From contig BPUI01000001.1 of assembly GCA_019973575.1 (NCBI GenBank), positions 1,156,342-1,220,341 on the forward strand: a DNA stretch of 64,000 nt. Reading direction: 5' to 3'. Below, piece by piece: positions 35,488-43,372 of the stretch. This DNA is from Gemmatimonadetes bacterium T265 (GTDB taxonomy: Bacteria; Gemmatimonadota; Gemmatimonadetes; Gemmatimonadales; Gemmatimonadaceae). The notes beneath the pieces are model-generated. The model was not told where the DNA came from. It made no database searches and was given only the letters and a program-made list of their open reading frames with translations. A program made the position numbers and the translations under genes. How positions within the stretch are numbered: position 1 is the stretch's first letter; the number at the start of each line of letters is the position of its first letter.

Positions 35488-36465
35488 ATGACGGAACCAC
35501 GACGGACCGATCGGTTTCCTCACGCGTCCGCGCACCCGGGCCCGGGAGGCGCGACGCACGGCGGGCGCGGGCCGCGCGGCGGGTGGCGGTCGGGCGTCCT
35601 CGGCGAGTGTCTCGCGGAGTTCCTCGGGACCCTCGTCCTCATCGCGTTCGGCACCGGGGTCGTCGCCACGACCGTCGCCGCGCTCAACCAGTCGGGGCGC
35701 GGGACGACGGCGTTCGCCGCCGCGGGCGACTGGCTGCTCATCACCTTCGGGTGGGCGGCCGCGGTCACCCTCGGCGCCTACGTGGCCGGCGGCGTGAGCG
35801 GCGCGCACCTGAACCCCGCGGTGACCGTCGCCCTGGCCGTTAGGCGGGGCTTCCCGTGGTCGCGGGTCGTGCCCTACACGCTCGCCCAGGTCGCGGGCGC
35901 GTTCTGCGGGGCGGCGCTCGTCTACGCCGACTACGCCGACGCGATCCGCAGCTACGAACGGAGCGCGGGGATCGTGCGCGGGGCCGCCGCGTCGGCCGCG
36001 ACGGCGGGCATCTTCACCACCGGCCCCGCCCCGTACTACGCCGGCGCGCTGCTCGGCCCGTTCGTCGACCAGGTGATCGGGACCGCGCTCCTCGTGCTCG
36101 GGATCTTCGCGCTCACCGACGAGCGCAACCAGCCGCCCAAGGGGAACCTCGCGCCGCTGGTCGTCGGGCTGCTCGTCGCCGCGATCGGCATGTCGTTCGG
36201 CGCCAACGCGGGCTACGCCATCAACCCCGCGCGCGACCTCGGGCCCCGGCTACTCGCCGCCGCGGCCGGCTGGGGCGCGGCCGCGCTGCCGGGGCCGGGC
36301 GGGTACTGCTGGGTGCCGATCGTCGCGCCGTTAGTCGGCGGCGTGTTGGGCGCCGTGCTCTACGACCTGTGCGTCGGGCGCGTGCTCGTCGCCCGCGGCG
36401 AGGCCGCGACGGCCGACGTCGAGTCGGCGGGGACCGTGGTGAAGCAGGAGCCGGTCCTCGGCTGA
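35488..36465 (+). CDS. glpF: Aquaglyceroporin, glycerol facilitator
   Basis: A 325-residue MIP channel. The two NPA boxes are GAHLNPAVTVALAV and GYAINPARDLGPR; the aspartate after the second NPAR is the mark of glycerol-type rather than water-type channels. Six membrane helices are visible, with an N-terminal extension of about 35 residues and a soluble C-terminal tail. It follows glpK by 16 bp and should let glycerol enter for trapping by GlpK. Confidence 0.92.
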   Translation: MTEPRRTDRFPHASAHPGPGGATHGGRGPRGGWRSGVLGECLAEFLGTLVLIAFGTGVVATTVAALNQSGRGTTAFAAAGDWLLITFGWAAAVTLGAYVAGGVSGAHLNPAVTVALAVRRGFPWSRVVPYTLAQVAGAFCGAALVYADYADAIRSYERSAGIVRGAAASAATAGIFTTGPAPYYAGALLGPFVDQVIGTALLVLGIFALTDERNQPPKGNLAPLVVGLLVAAIGMSFGANAGYAINPARDLGPRLLAAAAGWGAAALPGPGGYCWVPIVAPLVGGVLGAVLYDLCVGRVLVARGEAATADVESAGTVVKQEPVLG

Positions 36466-36493
36466 GGCGCCGTCCCGCCCCCGGCACGCGCCG

Positions 36494-37885
36494 TCACAGG
36501 CGGTTGAAGCCGGCCAGGGCCGCCACCTTGTACGCCTCGGCCAGCGTCGGGTAGTTGAAGACGGTGTCGCGGAAGTACGCGATCGTGCCGCCGAGCGCGA
36601 TCACCGACTGGCCGATGTGGATCAGCTCCGTGGCCCCGTCGCCGATCGCGTGCACGCCTAACAGCCGCAGCGTGTCCGGGTCGAAGAGCAGCTTGAGCAT
36701 CCCCGTCTCGTCGCCGAGGATCTGCCCCTTCGCGAGCTCCTCGTACTTGGCGACGCCGACCTCGTAGGGGACGCGCGCCTCGGTGAGCTGCTCCTCCGTG
36801 CGCCCGACCATCGACATCTCCGGCACGGAGTAGATGCCGTAGGGCAGCAGCTCCGGCGCGGCGACCGTCGCCGGCGCGCCGAACATGTGGGCGCCCGCCA
36901 GCCGGCCCTGCTCGTTGGACGACGACGCGAGCGACGGGAAGCCGACCACGTCGCCGGCGGCGTAGATGTGCGGCACCGCGGTCCGGCCCCACGCGTCGAC
37001 CGCGAGCTTGCCGCGGGCGTCGGGGGCCAGCCCGGCGGCCTCGAGGTCCAGCAGGTCGGTGTTCGCCTGGCGCCCGACCGTGTAGAGCAGCGCGTCGCTG
37101 TTCACCCGCTTCCCGCTCGCGAGCACGGCCACCACGCGCCCCCGCTCGTCCACGTGAACCCCGGCGACCGTCTCGCCCAGGCGGAACGTCGCGCCGCGCC
37201 GCCGCATGTGGTAGAGCAGGCCGTCGATCAACTCGCGGTCGACGAAGTCGAGCAGCGTCGGGCGCTGGTCGATGATCGTGACCTTGATGTCGAGCGCGGT
37301 GAACATCGAGGCGTACTCGAGCCCGACGACGCCGGCGCCGACGACGATCAGCTCGCGCGGCAGCTCGGTCACGCCGGGCAGTTGGTCGGCGTCGAAGATC
37401 CGCTCGCCGTCGAGCGGGATCTCGGTGCTGCGGGCGGCGCGCGTGCCGCAGGCGATGAGCACGTGCGCCGCGCGGACCAGGGTCGCGGCCCCCGCCGACG
37501 ACATCACCTCGATCGTGTGCGGGTCGACGAAGCGCGCGGTGCCCGCCAGCGTGGCGACGCCGTTGCGCCGGAGCTGGTTGCGCACCACCTCGGTCTGCCG
37601 GCCGACGACCGCGTTCACCCGGTGGGCGAGGTCCTTGGCGGAGATGCGGGAGCTGACGACGTAGTCCTTCCCGTAGAACGTGCGCTGGCGGAAGCCGCTG
37701 AGGTAGAGGATCGCCTCGCGCATGGTCTTGCTCGGGATGGTGCCCGTGTGGATGCACACGCCGCCGACCATCTCCTGCCGGTCGATGATCGCGACCCGGC
37801 GGCCGAGCTTCGCCGCGGCGATGGCGCCCTTCTGCCCCGCGGGACCGCTGCCGATCACGACGAGGTCGTAGTCGTACGTCTCCAT
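36494..37885 (-). CDS. sthA: Soluble (Si-specific) NAD(P)+ transhydrogenase
   Basis: 463 residues. FAD motif DLVVIGSGPAGQKGAIAAAK, then GGVCIHTGTIPSKTMREAIL, where the second redox cysteine of dihydrolipoamide dehydrogenases is replaced by threonine, the diagnostic change of SthA. NAD-binding VVGAGVVGLEYASMF and dimer-domain VHAIGDGATELIHIGQSVIA follow. The ATG at 37885 has GGAGAGG just upstream. The enzyme moves hydride between NADPH and NAD+ in the cytoplasm. It is convergent with glpKF and monocistronic. Confidence 0.95.
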   Translation of the reverse strand: METYDYDLVVIGSGPAGQKGAIAAAKLGRRVAIIDRQEMVGGVCIHTGTIPSKTMREAILYLSGFRQRTFYGKDYVVSSRISAKDLAHRVNAVVGRQTEVVRNQLRRNGVATLAGTARFVDPHTIEVMSSAGAATLVRAAHVLIACGTRAARSTEIPLDGERIFDADQLPGVTELPRELIVVGAGVVGLEYASMFTALDIKVTIIDQRPTLLDFVDRELIDGLLYHMRRRGATFRLGETVAGVHVDERGRVVAVLASGKRVNSDALLYTVGRQANTDLLDLEAAGLAPDARGKLAVDAWGRTAVPHIYAAGDVVGFPSLASSSNEQGRLAGAHMFGAPATVAAPELLPYGIYSVPEMSMVGRTEEQLTEARVPYEVGVAKYEELAKGQILGDETGMLKLLFDPDTLRLLGVHAIGDGATELIHIGQSVIALGGTIAYFRDTVFNYPTLAEAYKVAALAGFNRL

Positions 37886-37987
37886 CGCCTCTCCACCGTG
37901 GGTGCTGCACGACCGTGGGTGCCGCACGCGCCGCGCGCGGCCCGCGGGAAGGTAGGTCCGCCGCCCGCCGCCGCACAGGTGATCCGC

Positions 37988-39328
37988 TCACACCGCGTTG
38001 CGCCGCGCGATCGCGCCGAGTACGGCGGCGCTCGGCTTGGGCGTGCGCGCGAACGTGGTCCGGTCGACGCTGCACAGCCCGAACTTGGGCCGGAAGCCGA
38101 ACACCCACTCGTAGTTGTCGAGCAGCGACCAGTGCACGTACCCCTTCACGGGCACGCCGTCGTCCATCGCCTTCCGGAGCTCCGCGAGCGCCGCGGGGAT
38201 GAGCGCCGCCCGGATCGCGTCGTCGTCCGTGCCGACGCCGTGTTCGGTGACGAGGATGGGCACGCCCGTCGCCTGGTGCGCGTAGCGCACGGCGCCGGCG
38301 AGCGACGGCGCGTAGACCTCCGCGCCCGACCAGTTGCGCACGGCGCCCGCGGGCGCGGGCAGCCGCCCGTTGGCGTCCCAGCGCACGCGCTCGTAGTTCT
38401 GCACGCCGAGGAAGTCGTCGCCCCTGGCCGCCTCGAGCCATGCGCCGTAGACTTCGGCGCGCTTGGCGTCGCGCAGGCTGTTGGGCCCCGCGGCCTCGTC
38501 GTCGGTCATCGCGAGGCTGACGCCCACGGGCAGGTCCCCGCGCGCGGCCTTGATCGCCGCGCGCCCCGCCTTGTGCGCCGCGACCATGATCGGCAGCATG
38601 GCCTCGACGTCCTCCGGGGTCGCGGCGTTGGCGGCGACGAACTTCGGCGTCCCGGCCGCGCGCGCCGCCGCGGCGAGCATCGCGCGCTGCGCGTCGAGTA
38701 GCTGCGGCGGCAGGAGCCCGCGCAGCAGGCGCAGGATGTTGGGCTCGTTGAAGGTGAGCGCGTAGCCGACGTTGCCGGCCAGGTGGCGCGCCGCCCGGTC
38801 GCAGAAGCGCGCGAACAGGTCGGGCGCCTCGCGGTTGGTGAACCCGCCGCGCGCGGCGAACCACCGCGGCGCGGTGAAGTGGTTGAACGTCACCACCGGC
38901 GTCAGCCCGCGCGGGCGGCAGCCGTCGACGACCGCCTTGTAGTGGTCGAGCATCGCGCGCGAGAACGCCCCCGGCTCGGGCTCGATCCGCGCCCACTCGA
39001 GCGAGAAGCGGTAGGTGTTGAGCCCGAGCGCGCGCGCGAGGTCGAGGTCCGTCGCCCAGAGGGCGAAGCTGTTGTCCGCGTCCCCCGACGGCTCGGCGAA
39101 CACGGTGGGCGTCGTGTGCTCCAGCAGCCACAGGTCGCTCGCCGTGTTGTTCCCCTCGACCTGGTGTCCCGCGGTCGCCGCGCCCCAGAGGAAGCCCGGC
39201 GGGAAGGCGCCCGGGCGCCGAACGACGTCCTGCGCCGCCGCGCCCGCCCGGTCGAGCGTGAGCGCGGCGGCCAGCGCGCCGGCGCCGGCGAGGAGGGCGC
39301 GGCGGTCCATCGTTAGGCGTGCGGTCAT
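37988..39328 (-). CDS. Tat-exported glycoside hydrolase family 1 beta-glucosidase
   Basis: 446 residues. The N-terminus MTARLTMDRRALLAGAGALA is a twin-arginine signal. GH1 features follow: GFLWGAATAGHQVEGNNTAS, acid/base glutamate in ALTFNEPNILRLL near residue 193, nucleophile in ILVTEHGVGTDDD near residue 360 (usually TENG, here TEHG) and the C-terminal WSLLDNYEWVFGFRPKFGL. GAGGTGG lies 5 nt before the ATG. It probably acts in the periplasm on beta-glucosides. Confidence 0.92.
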   Translation of the reverse strand: MTARLTMDRRALLAGAGALAAALTLDRAGAAAQDVVRRPGAFPPGFLWGAATAGHQVEGNNTASDLWLLEHTTPTVFAEPSGDADNSFALWATDLDLARALGLNTYRFSLEWARIEPEPGAFSRAMLDHYKAVVDGCRPRGLTPVVTFNHFTAPRWFAARGGFTNREAPDLFARFCDRAARHLAGNVGYALTFNEPNILRLLRGLLPPQLLDAQRAMLAAAARAAGTPKFVAANAATPEDVEAMLPIMVAAHKAGRAAIKAARGDLPVGVSLAMTDDEAAGPNSLRDAKRAEVYGAWLEAARGDDFLGVQNYERVRWDANGRLPAPAGAVRNWSGAEVYAPSLAGAVRYAHQATGVPILVTEHGVGTDDDAIRAALIPAALAELRKAMDDGVPVKGYVHWSLLDNYEWVFGFRPKFGLCSVDRTTFARTPKPSAAVLGAIARRNAV

Positions 39329-39728
39329 GCGTCCACCTCAGCGGGAGGGTCGGGGGAGTACGTCGTCCGTGCCGGCGCCGGACGCGCCGGCACGGGATCG
39401 CCGTCGAACAAAGGTACCGGCGCGCGCATCGCGCCCGCGGCCGAGCCGGCGGGCACGGGTCCGGCCGGGGCGCAGTCCCGCCTGAGTCACCGGCCTAACG
39501 GCGCGGCGGGCCGGCCTCCGCCGTCCCCACTCCGCGCGTTGTGAGAAGCGGCCCAGGCGGCCGCCCCAGCATCGTCCGAATCGCGAAACCGGTCACCCCC
39601 GCGGCGTGGCGGAAAGGTTGCACGACGTCCAGGCGCCCCGGGCGTCGCACCGCGCACGCGCGCGGGGTCGAAGCGGCGTGATGCCGTGCGCGGCGCTCCC
39701 CTCCACACGACGCGCTCGCCAGACAACG
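39329..39728. other. Intergenic region, divergent promoters expected
   Basis: About 400 bp between the GH1 gene (minus) and the Pr6Pr-like gene (plus). It includes one GCCTAAC (39493-39499) and a GCGAAACCGG stretch. I find no convincing -35/-10 pair or gene; frames on both strands lack protein-like features. Confidence 0.4.
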
Positions 39729-40427
39729 ATGACCTCACACGTAGCCGACCGCGGACCGCGAGACACGGACCGCCACGCGCGGGGGCGAACCCCGAACCAC
39801 GCGGCACCGGCGTCCGCACTCCGGCGCGCCGCGCGATTCGTCCTCGGCGGGCTCGCCGTGGCGGCGATCGGCAGCCAGCTCGTCGTCCACGTGCGGGCCG
39901 GCTACAACGTCGCGAACTACTTCAGCTACTTCACCAACCTGTCCAATCTGGTGGCCGCCGCGGTGATGCTCGCCAGCGCCGCCCGCCCGCGTGCCGCCGG
40001 TCCCGACCGAGCGCGCGGCGCCGCCGCGACCTACCTGGTGATCGTCGGGCTGGTGTACGCGGCGCTGCTGCGTGGGCTCCCGCTCGGCGACCTCCGGCCG
40101 TGGGTGAATGCGGCGCTCCACGTCGTCACGCCGGTCGGCGTCGCGCTCGAGTGGGCCACGCGGCCGGCCGACTCCCGCATCGGCGCGGCCACGGTCGTTC
40201 GCTGGCTCGCCTTCCCGGCGCTGTTCCTCGTCTACACGCTCGCGCGCGGCGCGGCGGTCGGCTGGTACCCGTACCCGTTCCTCAACCCCGCCACGGCCGG
40301 CGGGTACGCGGGGGTGGGCGCGTACGTCGTCGGGATCGTCGGCGTGTTCGCGCTCGTCGCGTGGGCCGTCGCCGGCCTCGCCAATCGCCGGGCCCGAACA
40401 CGGCAGTTGGCTGCGGCGGAGCGTTGA
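39729..40427 (+). CDS. Pr6Pr family integral membrane protein
   Basis: 232 residues with six predicted helices. The pattern YNVANYFSYFTNLSNLVAAA, a loop, LVIVGLVYAALLRG, then HVVTPVGVALEWATRP and YPYPFLNPATAGGYAGVGAY matches the Pr6Pr/FAR-17a-related family, in which the FTNLSN and HxxxP motifs are conserved. Its biochemical role is unknown. The ATG at 39729 begins a charged cytoplasmic tail of about 35 residues before helix 1. Confidence 0.8.
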   Translation: MTSHVADRGPRDTDRHARGRTPNHAAPASALRRAARFVLGGLAVAAIGSQLVVHVRAGYNVANYFSYFTNLSNLVAAAVMLASAARPRAAGPDRARGAAATYLVIVGLVYAALLRGLPLGDLRPWVNAALHVVTPVGVALEWATRPADSRIGAATVVRWLAFPALFLVYTLARGAAVGWYPYPFLNPATAGGYAGVGAYVVGIVGVFALVAWAVAGLANRRARTRQLAAAER

Positions 40428-40437
40428 CGCGCCCCGC

Positions 40438-40753
40438 CTACTCGCCAGCCGCCTGGCCCTGCCCCCATGCGGTCCCCGCCTGCGACTCCGCCTGCGCGAC
40501 GAAGCCGAGGAGGACGTCGAGCGCCGCGCGCTCGGTCGGCCCGGCCGCCGACGCCGAGGCTCGGCCGGTAGGCGTCGTTGTAGAACTGGACGAGCGCCGG
40601 GCCCCAGAACAGCACCATCGGCTGCCGCGAGGCCAGTACGAGGCCGACCGTGGTGCGCAGGCTCGTCGACCAGCCCGCCACGGGGCCTAACGGCGTCGCC
40701 GCCCGGTCGAACGCCCGGCAGCGCGCCGCCATCTCGCCGCCGCCGGGGAACAC
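40438..40753 (-). pseudogene. Remnant of a PAS-type sensor kinase paralogue
   Basis: The minus strand begins FPGGGEMAARCRAFDRAATP, then SLRTTVGLVLASRQPMVLFW and VQFYNDAYRPSLG, clearly a paralogue of the first PAS domain of the kinase at 30823 (same GEM-ARCR-D-AATPLGP and YNDAYRP-LG words). After that the frame shifts and another frame reads ALDVLLGFVAQAESQAGTAW and stops. Kinase domains are missing. This is the decayed start of a duplicated sensor gene. Confidence 0.6.
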
Positions 40754-41046
40754 GGCGTCGAGGGCCGCGCGCCGGTGAACCGATTCCTGCTACCCGTTCC
40801 CCGCCCCGTCTGCCCTGCCCCCGCTCCCGGCGTCCGGACGACCGCGCGCCGCCGGTGCCCGGTCGGTTCCGGCTCGCGGTGCGCACCCGGAAAGCTACGT
40901 ACGGAACGGCCGCCGCCTCAAAGACGCTGACGTCGCGCTCACGCCACCGCGACCACTGCCTCCGGACGCGCATCGACGCGCGGTGCCGCCGAAGCGCACC
41001 GACCGGGCGACGGTCGTCGGGCTCGACACGCGCGCGACGACGGGGG

Positions 41047-41075
41047 TTGACAACGCTCGCGCCCATGCCATAAAG
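41047..41075 (+). promoter_or_regulatory. Consensus-like promoter upstream of the RNA-repair locus
   Basis: TTGACA (41047-41052), a 17-bp spacer and ATAAAG (41070-41075) point rightward. No protein gene lies in the following 690 nt, so if used it makes a long leader or a non-coding RNA before the gene at 41767. The surroundings are GC-rich, so this AT-containing pair stands out. Confidence 0.45.
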
Positions 41076-41480
41076 TGTGCGCCCCAGGGAGTCGCGTCCC
41101 GATAGTCTTGACGGTCCACCACCGCGCCGGTCCGGCGTGCACGTGGCCGTGCCGGCACAGGCAGCCCGGCGTTAGACATCGGCGACGCGATTTTTTCGTT
41201 CCGCCCGTCGCGCGTCCGACACCGACCCACCCACGACCATGTCGTTCCACGTCCTTCCACCCGTCGCGAACACGACGCCGGCCGGCGACGCCCGGCTGCC
41301 GTCGGCGTGCGCGACGGCCGGACGCGGCGTCGAACGACGGTTAGGCGGACGCGGATGGCCGGCGGACCACCGGGCCACCCCGCGATACGCCGCTCGGCCG
41401 GCCGGCCGCCGCGGGTACCGCAGCACCGATCAGCAGAGCCGGTTCGACCTCGGGTCGGGTCGGACCAGCGCAGGGGTCGC

Positions 41481-41510
41481 GGGCGGGCGCACGAGCTAGT
41501 GCGCCCGCCC
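41481..41510 (+). other. Perfect 12-bp hairpin in leader DNA
   Basis: GGGCGGGCGCAC (41481-41492) and GTGCGCCCGCCC (41499-41510) are perfect complements around a 6-nt loop. There is no T-tract, so a classical terminator is unlikely. It is the first of two strong hairpins 20 bp apart in an otherwise gene-free stretch (40754-41766). Confidence 0.5.
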
Positions 41511-41530
41511 CGATCCGGGGCACGGCATCA

Positions 41531-41562
41531 CGCCCCACCTGCGCATCCGTGCAGGTGGGGCG
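41531..41562 (+). other. Second perfect 12-bp hairpin in leader DNA
   Basis: CGCCCCACCTGC (41531-41542) pairs exactly with GCAGGTGGGGCG (41551-41562) around an 8-nt loop. A pyrimidine-rich run follows (41563-41600) without a true T-tract. With its neighbour it could form a structured leader, an attenuator or a small RNA. The gene start is 205 nt further on. Confidence 0.5.
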
Positions 41563-41766
41563 TTCGTCGTTCGGACCCGTTTCCCTCTCCACCAACCCGG
41601 CCACGTAGACCACGACGCACACACTCTCCGCGCGGGGCCCCTTCCGGCCGGCACGTCGGACCTGGCACTGGCGAACGCGACTCCCGCTGCCCGGCCCGGC
41701 GCCCGCCGTCCGGATGGGACCCGCCCCTCTTGCAACCTCCACCCACCCTTCGGACGGAGTCACGAC

Positions 41767-43146
41767 ATGCACGCGACGACCACGGGCCCGCCCGCGGCCG
41801 GGCCGCCCGCGGGCCCGCTCGCCTCACTGTACGCGTCGCTCGACGCCCGCCGCCGGCCGGAGGACGTCGCCGCGACGATCTCCGAGCTGCTCGGCCCGGC
41901 GCTCGCGCCGGGCCAGGCGCGCGTGCTCGACCGGGCCGCGCGCGGCTCGCTCGCGCGCACCGTGTGGGGGTACACCTCCATGCTGCAGGACTTCGCGCGG
42001 CCCGTCGGCTGCGCGCGGCAGGTGGCCAAGGCCGTCGAGCTGTTCGCGTCGGCGCACCCGCTCTCCGACGACCTGTGCCGGGCCCCCACGGCGGTCGAGC
42101 GCTTCGCGCGCGAGGCCGGCGCGGCGATCCGGAAGGCGTACGGCGCGAGCGACTTCAAGGCCGACCGGCTCGACCGGGCCGCGCGCGCGGCGGCCGGCGT
42201 GGCGTTAGGCCACCGCGCGTACAACAAGCGCTTCCGGCTGCTCGCGCGGCTGGAGGCGAAGGTCGTCACGCTCGCGCGCGAGCTGCGGAAGCGCGGGCTG
42301 CAGATGGCGGGCAAGTCCGGACTCGCGTCTCGGCTGCCGTGGGACGCGTTCGCGGCCGACGCGGATACGGCGTGCTTCGTCGCGTACCTCACGGCGCGCG
42401 CGAACCTGCGGAGCGCCTTCACGCTCGACCCGCAGCAGCGCGCGTTCGACGAGATCGCGGCCATGCTCCTCCGCCGCGTCGAGCGGAGCGCGATGGCGCA
42501 GTGGTTCGTGGTCGCGCACGCGTACCCCGCGCCCGGGGTGCTCGCGCGCCTCACGCCCGGGGAGGCGGGCGCGCTCGTCGGGCGGTGGCACGCCGTGCTG
42601 CGGGACGCCGGGTCGCTGCTCGGGGAACTCTGGCCGGGGCTCCTGGCCGCGGGCGCCGAGCCGCGGCGCATGATCGTGAGGCGCGGCATGGACAGCACGA
42701 CGTGGAACCTCGCCGCGGGCGCCTGGAACAAGGCCCGCGACGGCTGGATCGCGCTGCTCCACGCGCTCGGGCTCGAGTCGATGCTCGACGGCGCGTGCCC
42801 CGGCAAGGCGATGCGGCTGATGGCGGCGGACGTGGCGTGGGGACACGCGGCGTTCCGCAGCGGCGTCGACCCGAACACGGAGGTGTGGGCGTCGCTCGCG
42901 CCGCCGTGGGCGGTGTTGGCCGGGGAGGCGGTGTGCACGCGGCGGGACGTCGAGGCCGCGTGCGCGCGCGTCGGGCTCGACGCCGGGAAGACCGGGTGGA
43001 CGGCACCGCGCGAGCGCACGCGGGCGGCGCCGTTCCGCCCGACGCCGGAGCTGGTCCACGGCGTCGCGGTGACCAACCCGTACCTGGCGGACGCGCTCCG
43101 GCGGGCGGGGTGGTACGCCGGGAAGGCGGCGGCGCCAGTCGCCTAA
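41767..43146 (+). CDS. Unrecognised 459-aa protein leading the RNA-repair locus
   Basis: A soluble, mostly helical protein with no domain I recognise. Distinct segments are LARTVWGYTSMLQDFARPVG, ASDFKADRLDRAARAAAGVA, LRKRGLQMAGKSGLASRLPW, RGMDSTTWNLAAGAWNKARD, MRLMAADVAWGHAAFRSGVD and HGVAVTNPYLADALRRAGWY. Many basic residues would suit RNA binding. GGAG lies 7-8 nt before the ATG. It is followed after 19 bp by two tRNA-like genes and then by hen1, the nucleotidyltransferases and pnkp on the same strand, so it is a candidate new component of that system. Its TAA is within GCCTAAC. Confidence 0.75.
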   Translation: MHATTTGPPAAGPPAGPLASLYASLDARRRPEDVAATISELLGPALAPGQARVLDRAARGSLARTVWGYTSMLQDFARPVGCARQVAKAVELFASAHPLSDDLCRAPTAVERFAREAGAAIRKAYGASDFKADRLDRAARAAAGVALGHRAYNKRFRLLARLEAKVVTLARELRKRGLQMAGKSGLASRLPWDAFAADADTACFVAYLTARANLRSAFTLDPQQRAFDEIAAMLLRRVERSAMAQWFVVAHAYPAPGVLARLTPGEAGALVGRWHAVLRDAGSLLGELWPGLLAAGAEPRRMIVRRGMDSTTWNLAAGAWNKARDGWIALLHALGLESMLDGACPGKAMRLMAADVAWGHAAFRSGVDPNTEVWASLAPPWAVLAGEAVCTRRDVEAACARVGLDAGKTGWTAPRERTRAAPFRPTPELVHGVAVTNPYLADALRRAGWYAGKAAAPVA

Positions 43147-43165
43147 CGAGTCGCGGGTCGTCGCG

Positions 43166-43237
43166 GGTGGGGTAGCTCAGCGGTAGAGCGGCCGGCTCTG
43201 GACCGGCCGGACGCAGGTTCGAGCCCTGCCCCCATCC
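43166..43237 (+). tRNA. tRNA-Gln(CTG)-like gene inside the RNA-repair locus
   Basis: A complete cloverleaf: 7-bp acceptor GGTGGGG/CCCCATC with one G:U, T8-A9, D arm GCTC-AGCGGTA-GAGC, anticodon arm GCCGG-CTCTGGA-CCGGC with anticodon CTG at 43198-43200, 5-nt variable loop and T arm GCAGG-TTCGAGC-CCTGC. CCA is not encoded. The body looks like Ala/Val/Arg-type tRNAs rather than tRNA-Gln, which usually starts with U1. It begins 19 bp after the stop of the upstream gene on the same strand. Confidence 0.82.
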
Positions 43238-43277
43238 CGACGACCCATCAGTTGCACGACAATCGACACGCGCGTGG

Positions 43278-43349
43278 CCCGGCGTAGCTCAGCGGTAGAG
43301 CGCCCGGCTCGACTCCGGGTGGACGCAGGTTCGAGCCCTGCCGCCGGCG
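43278..43349 (+). tRNA. tRNA-like gene with CGA anticodon but no serine-type variable arm
   Basis: A second cloverleaf 40 bp downstream, almost identical to the first in D arm, variable/T-arm region and position 26. Anticodon arm CCCGG-CTCGACT-CCGGG gives anticodon CGA (43310-43312, serine UCG), yet the variable loop is only TGGAC, whereas tRNA-Ser needs a long arm. Position 37 is C, normally a purine. The acceptor CCCGGCG/CGCCGGC has a C:C clash at 1:72. The stems differ from the first copy with compensating changes, so folding is conserved. It ends 23 bp before the hen1 ATG. Confidence 0.68.
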
Positions 43350-43372
43350 CCACCGCCTCCTCCTTGCTCCGC

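Noticed and set aside
36360..39131. 923-codon minus-strand frame over sthA and the GH1 gene
   Set aside because: It is out of frame with both real genes and has no domain content.
41450..41480. GGTTCGA word resembling a tRNA T-loop
   Set aside because: Flanking bases cannot form a T stem and no other tRNA arms are present.
41531..41570. Hairpin as a rho-independent terminator
   Set aside because: The stem is perfect but there is no T-tract after it; kept only as a structured element.
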